In this document: positions 7,579 to 15,129 of the stretch, one piece after another
Layout: each line of letters starts with the position of its first letter
Numbering within the stretch: the first letter of the stretch is position 1
Source of the DNA: an uncultured Clostridia bacterium
GTDB taxonomy: Bacteria; Bacillota; Clostridia; UBA1381
Length of the DNA: 33,651 nucleotides
Reading direction: 5' to 3'
NCBI GenBank assembly: GCA_944392335.1
Contig: CALXWJ010000053.1
Coordinates: 1-33,651, forward strand
Translations under genes and position numbers: made by a program
The notes under the pieces: generated by a model
What the model was told of the DNA's origin: nothing
The model's database searches: none
The model's input: only the letters and a program-made list of their open reading frames with translations

Positions 7579-9000
7579 ATGCATGACTTTTTGAGATATA
7601 TTTTGCAGCTGCTTCAGAGAGGAATAATCTTTGCCGTACCTGTCATACTGGTTTTTGCTGTTGTTTTAGCTGTCATATGGCTGATTTTACGAAAAAAGCA
7701 TCGTCCGATGCCGTGGAAAAAGATCGTTCTGTCGTTTGTTTTGTTGGGCTGGTTTGCAGTGACTGTGTTCGCCACTCTATTAAGGGGTGTCCCAGGGTTC
7801 AGGCAATGGAATTTTCATTTTTTAATGGCATGGAGAGAGGCTTGGAATCAGTTCTCGCTTCAGGCGTGGCTTAATGTGCTATTGAACGTTGCCCTTTTCG
7901 TTCCTCTTGGCATTGTACTTCCTTTGCTTGCACGGGCATTTAGAAAATGGTATTTGATGCTTGCAGCCGGGTTTGGAATGACGCTGTTTATAGAGATTGC
8001 TCAACTTGTTACAGCAAGAGGCATTTTTGATATTGATGATTTGGTAACAAATACTTTAGGAGCAATGCTTGGCTGGAGCATTATTATGATTATTCTGACA
8101 ATAGCTGAGCGAAAATGGGAGAAACGATGTTTTACATATGTGTGTGTACCGGCTGCGCTTGTAATAGTCTTTTCCGGCATATATATAGGTTATGTTGTAC
8201 AGCCATACGGAAATTTACCTGACGCAGCTTCCGTCACCGCAAATTTAGACTCGGTAAAATGGGAATTAAAATTCAATCCAGATGATATGGCAGAAAAAGC
8301 ACAAGTATATAAAGCCGGGAGATTAAACCGGGAAGAAGCTGAACAGTTTGGAAAAGAATTGGCTGACAAAATGGATATTGAGTTTGGAGATGTCTACTAT
8401 TATGATGACACCATCATATTTGCCAATCATTCTACCGGAGACTTTTTAAATCTGAACCAGCTTGACGGCACGTGGGAGTACACCATTGGCAGAGAAAAGG
8501 CTCCTGTTTACGAAAAAAGTTTGTCAGATATCAGTAATGAAGATGTTTTAACCGGGCTTTCGGGTCTGGGAATTGAAATTCCGAAAGACGCACAGTTTGA
8601 AATACAAATATCTGAAGATGACGGATTGGGTACAGCAAGTTATACAGCGGAGTTTGTTCCTGTTGAAGACAAACTGCTTTACGGAACATTGAACTGTAAC
8701 TTCCGCTTTGAAAATGGAAAAACAACAATGGATAGAAAAATCAAAAATTCCGTTGTTGAACTTTTACCATGCAGCGAGGATCCGATTATATCGCAGAAAC
8801 AGGCAGTAAACGAATTGTGCCAAGGGCATAGCTTCAGTGGTGTAGTATTAGAACATCTTAATGCAGGAGAAATCAGTATTCTCTCTTGCTCATTGGACTG
8901 GATAGCAGATACTAAAGGCTTTTATCAACCCGTATACTGTTTTGAATTACAAGTAGGTGAACAGGAAACAATTAAAGATTATATTCCTGCCCTAAAATAA
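7579..9000 (+). CDS. VanZ family protein with a large extracytoplasmic C-terminal domain
   Basis: A 473-aa membrane protein. The N-terminal half carries the VanZ domain: membrane segments at about 15-38, 48-68, 100-118, 124-144 and 160-176, with the conserved N-x-x-L-F-V-P-L-G (103-111) and the E-I-A-Q-L...F-D-I-D-D-L-x-x-N-x-x-G block (139-161). A further segment (about 187-208) leads to a 260-residue soluble tail that would face outside. VanZ proteins are linked to low-level teicoplanin and lipoglycopeptide resistance; many copies have unproven roles. The tail is much longer than in minimal VanZ. ATG 7579 follows AGGAG (7566-7570). The Bce-type regulator starts 60 bases on. Confidence 0.9.
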   Translation: MHDFLRYILQLLQRGIIFAVPVILVFAVVLAVIWLILRKKHRPMPWKKIVLSFVLLGWFAVTVFATLLRGVPGFRQWNFHFLMAWREAWNQFSLQAWLNVLLNVALFVPLGIVLPLLARAFRKWYLMLAAGFGMTLFIEIAQLVTARGIFDIDDLVTNTLGAMLGWSIIMIILTIAERKWEKRCFTYVCVPAALVIVFSGIYIGYVVQPYGNLPDAASVTANLDSVKWELKFNPDDMAEKAQVYKAGRLNREEAEQFGKELADKMDIEFGDVYYYDDTIIFANHSTGDFLNLNQLDGTWEYTIGREKAPVYEKSLSDISNEDVLTGLSGLGIEIPKDAQFEIQISEDDGLGTASYTAEFVPVEDKLLYGTLNCNFRFENGKTTMDRKIKNSVVELLPCSEDPIISQKQAVNELCQGHSFSGVVLEHLNAGEISILSCSLDWIADTKGFYQPVYCFELQVGEQETIKDYIPALK

Positions 9001-9020
9001 TTTTATATAACCAAGGGAAT

Positions 9021-9026
9021 TATAAT
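9021..9026 (+). promoter_or_regulatory. Possible -10 element before the first response regulator
   Basis: TATAAT at 9021-9026 lies 35 bases before the response-regulator ATG, in a 60-bp AT-rich gap after vanZ. No good -35 is seen at 16-18 bp, so this is weak evidence for a separate promoter; read-through from vanZ is also possible. Confidence 0.35.
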
Positions 9027-9060
9027 TTTTATTATTGCGTATTTAGGAAGAAGAAATGTT

Positions 9061-9732
9061 ATGTATAGAATTTTAATTATCGAAGACGATGAAACAATCG
9101 CTCATGAAATAAAAAAACAACTGCAGTTATGGGGACTGGAAGCGGAATGTGTAAAAGATTTCAGAAACATAATGCCTTTCTTTACACAATATGATCCGCA
9201 TCTGGTACTGCTTGACATATCTCTCCCGTTTTTTAACGGGTATCATTGGTGCAGCGAAATAAGGAAGGTTTCAAAGGTGCCGGTTATATTTATATCATCG
9301 GCCTCCGATAACATGAATATAGTTATGGCAGTCAATATGGGGGCGGATGATTTTATAGCAAAACCATTTGACCAAAACATTCTCATTGCAAAGATACAGG
9401 CAATGCTTAGAAGAACATATGATTTTGCAAAAGCCGTACCTGTACTGGAGCACAGAGGCGCATTATTAAACACCGGTGATAACACCCTTGCTTTTGAGGG
9501 TAGGAGTATAGAACTGACTAAAAATGAGTATAGAATTTTGCTTGCACTTATGGAGAGCAAAGGAAAAATCGTAAGCCGCGAAAAACTTATGGAAAGATTA
9601 TGGGAAACCGATAGCTTTGTGGATGACAACACCTTGACGGTGAATATTAACCGCCTGAGAAAGAAATTGGACGCTGCGGGACTTGTTGATTTTATTACCA
9701 CAAAAATAGGAGTAGGATACTTAATCAAATAA
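9061..9732 (+). CDS. OmpR/PhoB-type response regulator (BceR-like)
   Basis: A 223-aa two-domain regulator. The receiver domain (about 1-117) has the acidic pocket E-D-D near residue 8 and the phosphoacceptor Asp52 in L-L-D-I-S-L-P, with the conserved Lys in F-I-A-K-P-F-D near 101. A winged-helix DNA-binding domain fills 130-223, including L-T-K-N-E-Y-R-I-L and V-D-D-N-T-L-T-V-N-I-N-R-L-R-K-K-L. The partner kinase starts 14 bases after its stop. Its place before a BceAB-type transporter, and the TTACA-N4-TGTAA palindrome before that transporter, indicate it controls peptide-antibiotic export. The inducing peptide is unknown. Confidence 0.94.
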   Translation: MYRILIIEDDETIAHEIKKQLQLWGLEAECVKDFRNIMPFFTQYDPHLVLLDISLPFFNGYHWCSEIRKVSKVPVIFISSASDNMNIVMAVNMGADDFIAKPFDQNILIAKIQAMLRRTYDFAKAVPVLEHRGALLNTGDNTLAFEGRSIELTKNEYRILLALMESKGKIVSREKLMERLWETDSFVDDNTLTVNINRLRKKLDAAGLVDFITTKIGVGYLIK

Positions 9733-9746
9733 AGGAGATGAATGTT

Positions 9747-10736
9747 ATGCAGTTTTTGAAAATGTATATACAAAAGCGTTTAGTTTGCATTTTGGTTTTT
9801 CTCCTTTTTACCGCGATATTTCTTTGTGCTTTTTTCCTTTATGATCTTCCGCTGGGTGCTGTTATATATCCTGCTGTTGTTTGTATTGTATTAGGTTTAA
9901 TTTTCCTTTTTTTTGATATTCGAAGTGCCGCAACAAAACATAATAAGCTTTTGCGGCTAAGCCATCTTACATCATCATTGATGGAAGACTTCCCGAAAAT
10001 TATTTCTCAGGATGATGAGGATTATCAGAAAATAATCGAGCAGCTTAGACAGGAACAGCACAAGCTAAGAGCAGATGTGGACAAATGTTATCGGGATATG
10101 ACAGACTATTATACAATATGGGTGCATCAGATCAAGACGCCTATTGCCGCAATGCGTCTGATTCTTCAGGGCGAGGATTCTGCTGTTTGCGGGCAGCTTT
10201 TGCAGGAACTTGTGCGTATTGAGCAGTATGTACAAATGGTGCTTGTATTTTTAAGACTTGATTCTGATTCCGGAGATTATGTTTTTGCACAAACCGATTT
10301 GGATTCTATAATTAAAGAGTCCGTTAAGAAGTTTTCAGGTCAGTTTATCAGAAAAAAACTGTTTCTTAATTATTCACCTTGCCATATCAGCGTACTGACA
10401 GATGAAAAATGGCTTTCCTTTATTATAGAACAAATCTTGTCAAACGCACTAAAATATACACAGACCGGAGGTATTACAATAGAAATTGAGAAACCGCTTA
10501 CGCTCTGCATCCGTGATACAGGAATAGGAATCGCGCCGGAGGATCTGCCCCGTGTGTTTGAAAAAAGTTATACCGGATACAACGGACGCAAGGATAAAAA
10601 GGCAAGCGGACTCGGATTATACCTGTGTAACCGAATCTGTACAAATCTGGGGCATAGCATTACCATAAACTCCTCTCTTGACAGCGGTACGGTTGTTAAA
10701 ATCCATTTGGAACAACAAAAGTTGAATGTAGAATAG
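9747..10736 (+). CDS. Intramembrane-sensing histidine kinase (BceS-like)
   Basis: A 329-aa kinase with two membrane helices (about 13-33 and 38-56) joined by only a few residues (Y-D-L-P-L-G). This is the hallmark of kinases that do not sense a ligand directly but respond to their ABC transporter. The phospho-acceptor is His127 in W-V-H-Q-I-K-T-P. The ATP-binding domain shows S-N-A-L-K-Y-T (N box), D-T-G-I-G-I-A-P-E-D (G1) and G-L-G-L-Y-L (G2). ATG 9747 is preferred over ATG 9738 because GGAG (9734-9737) would abut the latter and is 9 bases before the former. By analogy with Bce systems it should form a complex with the downstream permease. Confidence 0.94.
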   Translation: MQFLKMYIQKRLVCILVFLLFTAIFLCAFFLYDLPLGAVIYPAVVCIVLGLIFLFFDIRSAATKHNKLLRLSHLTSSLMEDFPKIISQDDEDYQKIIEQLRQEQHKLRADVDKCYRDMTDYYTIWVHQIKTPIAAMRLILQGEDSAVCGQLLQELVRIEQYVQMVLVFLRLDSDSGDYVFAQTDLDSIIKESVKKFSGQFIRKKLFLNYSPCHISVLTDEKWLSFIIEQILSNALKYTQTGGITIEIEKPLTLCIRDTGIGIAPEDLPRVFEKSYTGYNGRKDKKASGLGLYLCNRICTNLGHSITINSSLDSGTVVKIHLEQQKLNVE

Positions 10737-10758
10737 CATCTTACAAAAATGTAAGATG
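10737..10758. promoter_or_regulatory. BceR-type operator, perfect inverted repeat
   Basis: CATCTTACA (10737-10745), spacer AAAA, TGTAAGATG (10750-10758): nine perfect base pairs. The core TTACA-N4-TGTAA is the pattern known for BceR-type regulators (TNACA-N4-TGTAA). It starts right after the kinase stop codon and lies 52 bases before the -10 of the transporter genes, a suitable activator position. A third half-site, TGTAAG, lies at 10771-10776, 21 bp after the first TGTAAG. Confidence 0.8.
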
Positions 10759-10809
10759 ACGCAGAGGAAATGTAAGCCAAATCGATGGCGGTTTATTTCC
10801 TTTTTTTGA

Positions 10810-10815
10810 TATAAT
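10810..10815 (+). promoter_or_regulatory. -10 element of the Bce-type transporter promoter
   Basis: TATAAT at 10810-10815, 32 bases before the ATPase start, with an AAGGAGG ribosome site in between. The region 17 bp upstream has no recognisable -35 (around GGCGGT), as expected for a promoter that needs an activator bound at the upstream palindrome. Confidence 0.7.
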
Positions 10816-10846
10816 GGGTTTACAAAAAGCAAGGAGGAATTTTTAA

Positions 10847-11611
10847 ATGAGTATTTTAGAAGTAAATGCGTTAAAGAAAATATACACTTCACGTTTCGGC
10901 GGTAATCAGGTGCAGGCGCTTTCTAATGTCAGCTTTCAGGTTGAAGAAGGTGAATATGTTGCAATTATGGGTGAGTCAGGCTCCGGAAAGACTACTCTTT
11001 TGAATATTTTGGCAGCCTTTGATAAACCTACAGGAGGCAGTGTTCGATTGGATGGTAAAATGATGTCTGAAATCAAGGAATCAGAAGCGGCAGCATTTCG
11101 CCGTAATTACCTGGGATTTGTTTTTCAGGAATTCAATTTGCTGGATACATTTTCGATTGAGGATAATATTTATCTTCCGTTGGTTCTTTCAAGAAAAAAA
11201 CCGGATGAAATGAAACAGAAACTTATGCCTATCGCAAAACAGCTTGGTATAACGCAAATATTAAAGAAATATCCCTATGAAGTGTCGGGTGGACAAAAAC
11301 AGCGAGCAGCAGTTGCAAGAGCACTTATAACAAGTCCCAGACTGATTCTGGCAGACGAACCGACAGGAGCGTTGGATTCAAAATCAACCGATGAGCTTTT
11401 GCGTTTATTCGGAGAAATCAATAAAAACGGTCAGACGGTTTTGATGGTGACACATTCCGTAAAGGCGGCAAGCCATGCCGGCAGGGTTTTGTTTATTAAA
11501 GACGGTGAGGTGTTTCATCAGATTTATCGTGGAAACAGTTCTGATATAGAGATGTATCAGAAAATTTCCGACAGCCTTACAATGCTTGCATCAAGGGGGG
11601 ATACAAAATGA
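10847..11611 (+). CDS. ABC transporter ATP-binding protein (BceA-like)
   Basis: A 254-aa nucleotide-binding subunit of the MacB/LolD-type class. Walker A G-E-S-G-S-G-K-T-T is at 42-50, Q-loop Gln94 in F-V-F-Q-E, signature V-S-G-G-Q at 146-150, Walker B L-I-L-A-D-E at 166-171, and the switch His in M-V-T-H-S near 205. ATP binding and hydrolysis would drive the neighbouring permease, which in Bce systems frees lipid-bound targets from peptide antibiotics such as bacitracin. It overlaps the permease gene by 4 bases (ATGA at 11608-11611), so the two are translationally coupled. It follows the predicted operator and promoter. Confidence 0.95.
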   Translation: MSILEVNALKKIYTSRFGGNQVQALSNVSFQVEEGEYVAIMGESGSGKTTLLNILAAFDKPTGGSVRLDGKMMSEIKESEAAAFRRNYLGFVFQEFNLLDTFSIEDNIYLPLVLSRKKPDEMKQKLMPIAKQLGITQILKKYPYEVSGGQKQRAAVARALITSPRLILADEPTGALDSKSTDELLRLFGEINKNGQTVLMVTHSVKAASHAGRVLFIKDGEVFHQIYRGNSSDIEMYQKISDSLTMLASRGDTK

Positions 11612-13662
11612 AAAATGGATTCTTCCGGACGCTTGCATGGATGGGAATAAAGAAAAATAAAAAACTGTATCTTCCATATATACTTACCTGTATGGGTATG
11701 GTTATGATGTGCTATATTATTTCTTTTTTATCCTTGTCGCCGACATTTAAAAATATGTCGGGAGGATCAACAGCTCAGATATATCTTGGCGTAGGCTTTA
11801 GTGTATTGTGCGTATTCTCTTTAATTTTTCTGTTTTACACAAATTCCTTTCTGATTAGAAGAAGGCGAAAAGAATTAGGCTTATACAATATTTTAGGTCT
11901 TGACAAGAAAAATATTGCCGCAGTTTTATTTTGGGAAACATTGATTAGCGCCGTTATTTCATTGACAGGAGGATTGACGTTCGGCATACTGTTTTCAAAA
12001 TTTTCCGAGTTGGCAATGGTAAAAGTATTAGGCGGAACAACAGGCTTTGCGTTTACGATAGGCATAGAGTCAATATTTAGAACCGCACTGCTCTTTTTGG
12101 GTATTTTTGCTGTAATTTATATCAGTTCAATTTTAAAAATTCATCTTACAAACCCAATTGAGCTTTTAAAAAGCGAAAATACAGGAGAAAAACCACCGAA
12201 AGCAAATTGGTTCCTTGCAATTTTGGGCGTAGTGCTTCTTGCTTACGCATATTACTTGGCAGTAACAATTGAAGATCCTGTTACGGCGCTGTATCTTTTC
12301 TTTGTGGCTGTTATTATGGTAGTAATTGCAACATATATGCTATTTGTCTCAGGTTCTGTTACCCTTTGCCGGATATTGCAAAAAAACAAACGTTATTATT
12401 ACAAAACAAACCATTTTGTGTCGGTTTCCTCTATGGCTTACCGTATGAAACGAAACGGTGCAGGTCTTGCTTCAATTTGTATTCTTTGTACTGCGGTGCT
12501 TGTTATGGTATCGTCAACTATTTGCCTGTATATAGGTGCTGAAGACAGTTTAAGAACAAGATATCCGCGTAACATCAATCTGGATGCTGTTGTCAGCAAT
12601 GTGGATTTGCTTAGTGGTGAACAGACGGTAAAAGTACAGGAACTTACCGATAAAATTGTTGAACAAAACAGTGCACAAAAAGAGAATATCCTTCAGTATA
12701 GGACAGCTGCTTTTGGCGGAATGCTGATAGAGAATAGAATTATTTTTGATAACTCTGTCTATGAGGGCAGCCTGGAAAATATATCGGACATCTGGCAAGT
12801 CTTTATCGTTCCTGTTTCTGATTATAACAGTTTGATGAATAAAGAAGAATCGCTGTCTGCCGGAGAAGTGATTATATATACGACAAAGGAAATAGAGTAT
12901 GAATACGATACAATTCAGATTGGTGACACAGAGCCGCTTAAAATAAAAAAGAAAGCTGATGATTTTGTAGCTAACGGAATAGATGCTATGCAGATATTTC
13001 CCACAATGTATCTGTTTGTAGAAAATATAAATGAGATAATAGAGCCGATAAAGGAGTATACGTTGGAGGATAACGGCATAGGCTTGGTTTCATTGCACTG
13101 GCTGTATGGGTTTGATTTGTCGTGTGATGAGAAGACGCAGATTGCAATTCAAGATCAGATTTCACAACAGATATCATTAATAGAAAAGCAGTCTGATGAA
13201 TTTTCGTTCTTTCATGTTCTTGCCGAAGGTTCAGCAAAAGAACGTGACGGTTTTTATGCAAGATATGGCGGAATGTTCTTTTTGGGAATTTTGCTTGGTC
13301 TCGTCTTTATTACAGCGGCAGTTTTGATTATATACTATAAACAAGTGTGTGAAGGCTATGAGGATCAATCAAGATTTGAAATCATGCAGAAGGTGGGTAT
13401 GACAAAAAAAGAAATAAAAAGCAGTGTCAATTCACAAATTCTGACCGTGTTTTTTATGCCGCTGATTACTGCAGGAATACATCTGGCTTTTGCCTTTCCG
13501 TTAATTAAAAAGCTTATGTTGTTATTCAATTTGACAAATATTTCTCTTTTGGCTATGGTAACAGCAGTATGCTATATCGTATTTGCGGTATTTTATGTAT
13601 TGGTATACAAAATTACTTCTCATTCCTATTTTTCAATTGTAAGCGGTGAACGAAATGAATGA
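11608..13662 (+). CDS. ABC transporter permease (BceB-like, 10 TM)
   Basis: A 684-aa membrane protein in the size range of BceB permeases. Membrane segments are seen near 20-40, 55-75, 105-130, 150-170, 198-218, 225-250 and 285-308. A large extracytoplasmic domain (about 310-540) follows, and three more segments lie near 550-575, 605-630 and 640-665. An N-terminal FtsX-type stretch (Y-N-I-L-G-L-D-K-K-N-I) resembles the coupling helix that contacts the ATPase. The large domain is the usual sensing and target-binding part. Which antibiotic it handles cannot be told. The 4-base overlap with the ATPase gene makes the pair certain. Confidence 0.94.
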   Translation: MKNGFFRTLAWMGIKKNKKLYLPYILTCMGMVMMCYIISFLSLSPTFKNMSGGSTAQIYLGVGFSVLCVFSLIFLFYTNSFLIRRRRKELGLYNILGLDKKNIAAVLFWETLISAVISLTGGLTFGILFSKFSELAMVKVLGGTTGFAFTIGIESIFRTALLFLGIFAVIYISSILKIHLTNPIELLKSENTGEKPPKANWFLAILGVVLLAYAYYLAVTIEDPVTALYLFFVAVIMVVIATYMLFVSGSVTLCRILQKNKRYYYKTNHFVSVSSMAYRMKRNGAGLASICILCTAVLVMVSSTICLYIGAEDSLRTRYPRNINLDAVVSNVDLLSGEQTVKVQELTDKIVEQNSAQKENILQYRTAAFGGMLIENRIIFDNSVYEGSLENISDIWQVFIVPVSDYNSLMNKEESLSAGEVIIYTTKEIEYEYDTIQIGDTEPLKIKKKADDFVANGIDAMQIFPTMYLFVENINEIIEPIKEYTLEDNGIGLVSLHWLYGFDLSCDEKTQIAIQDQISQQISLIEKQSDEFSFFHVLAEGSAKERDGFYARYGGMFFLGILLGLVFITAAVLIIYYKQVCEGYEDQSRFEIMQKVGMTKKEIKSSVNSQILTVFFMPLITAGIHLAFAFPLIKKLMLLFNLTNISLLAMVTAVCYIVFAVFYVLVYKITSHSYFSIVSGERNE

Positions 13663-13699
13663 TATAATATAAAAATAATTCCAAAAATGCAAAGCATAC

Positions 13700-13728
13700 T
13701 TGACATTTCTCCTCTCGCATGATATACT
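13700..13728 (+). promoter_or_regulatory. Sigma-A promoter of the Xre/ABC operon
   Basis: TTGACA (13700-13705), exactly 17 bases, then TATACT (13723-13728): a near-perfect vegetative promoter in the 112-bp gap after the Bce-type permease. The predicted start site falls inside the palindrome that follows at once. Confidence 0.88.
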
Positions 13729-13760
13729 AAGCATATGGAAAGCAAACTTTCCATATGCTT
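13729..13760. promoter_or_regulatory. Palindromic operator at the Xre operon start site
   Basis: AAGCATATGGAAAG (13729-13742), loop CAAA, CTTTCCATATGCTT (13747-13760): 14 perfect base pairs. It abuts the -10 on one side and the AAAGGAGGGAG ribosome site on the other. Placement over the start site fits repression, most simply by the Xre protein encoded next. As RNA it would also form a hairpin just before the ribosome site, so a leader effect is possible. Confidence 0.75.
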
Positions 13761-13774
13761 AAAGGAGGGAGATT

Positions 13775-13978
13775 ATGAAAAACCGGCTGGAAGAGATCAG
13801 GAAAAGTCAAGGTATCAAACAGGAAGAGCTTGCGGCAGCCCTTGAAGTTTCAAGACAAACTATCGGATCACTTGAAAACGGCAGATATAATCCTTCCATA
13901 ATTTTGGCGTTTAAAATCGCAAGATATTTCAATATGAGAATTGAAGATATCTTCATTTATGAGGAGGATGAGCAATGA
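13775..13978 (+). CDS. Xre-family HTH transcriptional regulator
   Basis: A 67-aa protein made almost only of a Cro/C1-type helix-turn-helix. It reads K-N-R-L-E-E-I-R-K, then Q-E-E-L-A-A-A-L-E-V-S-R-Q-T-I-G-S-L-E-N-G-R-Y-N-P-S (about 17-42), then the typical M-R-I-E-D-I-F-I-Y end. Short regulators of this type usually dimerise on palindromes and repress their own operon; the palindrome at 13729-13760 is the obvious candidate target. It overlaps the next gene by 4 bases (ATGA, 13975-13978) and so heads the operon through the ABC genes. Confidence 0.95.
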   Translation: MKNRLEEIRKSQGIKQEELAAALEVSRQTIGSLENGRYNPSIILAFKIARYFNMRIEDIFIYEEDEQ

Positions 13979-14406
13979 ACAAAAAGGCAGGAATGTATAT
14001 AACATCTGTTATAGGGGTTCTGTTACTTATAGCTGGACTGATGGTGTTAAAATTTGTGGAAGAACCAACAGGATTTATTCGTGTTTTACCTTACATATGT
14101 ATTGGAGTGGGATGCGGTCTTTTCGGGCATGGCATGGGTGAAATTGCAAGCGGACGATTACTTAAAAACAGTCCGGAGATTGTAAAACAAATGGAAATAG
14201 AAAAAAATGACGAACGGAATATTGTGCTTGCAGCCCGTTCCAAGGCAAAAGCTTTTGATATGATGACCTTCGTATATGGCGCGTTGATGCTCTCTTTTGC
14301 ACTGATGCAGGTAGAGCTTGCGGCGGTGCTGCTGCTGGTAGCGGCATATTTGTTTGTGGAAGGATATGCAATATTTTGCCGATTTAAGCTTGAAAAGGAG
14401 ATCTGA
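13975..14406 (+). CDS. Four-TM membrane protein of the Xre operon
   Basis: A 143-aa protein with membrane segments at about 8-26, 34-57, 95-112 and 114-135. A cytoplasmic linker holds the conserved-looking E-K-N-D-E-R-N-I near residue 76. Linkers of this kind are common in small membrane proteins encoded beside short Xre regulators; I cannot name the family with certainty. It starts within the regulator stop codon and ends 3 bases before the ABC ATPase start, so all four genes form one operon. It may sense membrane state for the regulator, but that is inference. Confidence 0.85.
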   Translation: MNKKAGMYITSVIGVLLLIAGLMVLKFVEEPTGFIRVLPYICIGVGCGLFGHGMGEIASGRLLKNSPEIVKQMEIEKNDERNIVLAARSKAKAFDMMTFVYGALMLSFALMQVELAAVLLLVAAYLFVEGYAIFCRFKLEKEI

Positions 14407-14409
14407 TCA

Positions 14410-15129
14410 ATGAATAACAATATAAAATTTATCATAGACCATTTATCAAAAAGCTTTGAGAAAAAAGAGGTTTTAAAGGATATAGATTTTACCTTTGAAA
14501 AAGGAAAGATTTATGGTTTGCTGGGACGAAACGGCGCAGGAAAGACCACACTGTTTAACTGCTTAAACCGTGATTTAAAGGCGGACAGCGGAGACTTTTT
14601 CTTTGAAGAAAACGGGCAACGCCGAGAGGTAAAGGCAGATGACATTGGTTATGTCCTCTCAACTCCTACTGTGCCGGAGTTTTTGACAGGACGGGAATTT
14701 TTAAAATTCTTTATAGACATCAATGAAAAATCAATTACAGATAAAAAGTCTATTGACGAATACTTCGATTATATGAGTATTTCCCCTGCGGATCGTGATA
14801 AGCTGTTAAAAGACTATTCGCACGGTATGAAAAATAAAATGCAGATGCTTGTAAATATAATAGCAAAGCCCAACATTCTGCTTTTGGATGAACCGCTTAC
14901 TTCTCTTGATGTAGTGGTTGCGGAAGAGATGAAACAGCTCCTTAGAAACTTAAAACAAGAGTGCATTATTATTTTTTCTACACATATTCTTGATCTTGCT
15001 CTTGATTTGTGTGATGAAATTGTATTGTTAAGCCATGGAGAACTGGAACTTGTGGAAAAAGTGAGTCTTGATAATAAGGACTTTAAGGATAAGATAATTG
15101 AAGCATTGAGGGAGGACGGGAATGAATAA
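14410..15129 (+). CDS. ABC transporter ATP-binding protein
   Basis: A 239-aa ATPase subunit. Walker A G-R-N-G-A-G-K-T is at 39-46 and Walker B N-I-L-L-L-D-E at 155-161, with a switch His in S-T-H-I-L near 196. The signature motif is degenerate: Y-S-H-G-M (136-140) in place of L-S-G-G-Q, a variant seen in some exporters of the bacteriocin, antibiotic and Ecs type. It overlaps the permease gene by 8 bases (15122-15129). The substrate is unknown. Confidence 0.93.
   Translation: MNNNIKFIIDHLSKSFEKKEVLKDIDFTFEKGKIYGLLGRNGAGKTTLFNCLNRDLKADSGDFFFEENGQRREVKADDIGYVLSTPTVPEFLTGREFLKFFIDINEKSITDKKSIDEYFDYMSISPADRDKLLKDYSHGMKNKMQMLVNIIAKPNILLLDEPLTSLDVVVAEEMKQLLRNLKQECIIIFSTHILDLALDLCDEIVLLSHGELELVEKVSLDNKDFKDKIIEALREDGNE

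Noticed and set aside
9243-9773. Open frame of 176 codons on the minus strand, antisense to the first response regulator
   Set aside because: The plus-strand gene has every conserved receiver and DNA-binding motif; the antisense frame has no ribosome site and a Ser/Ile-rich composition typical of a shadow.
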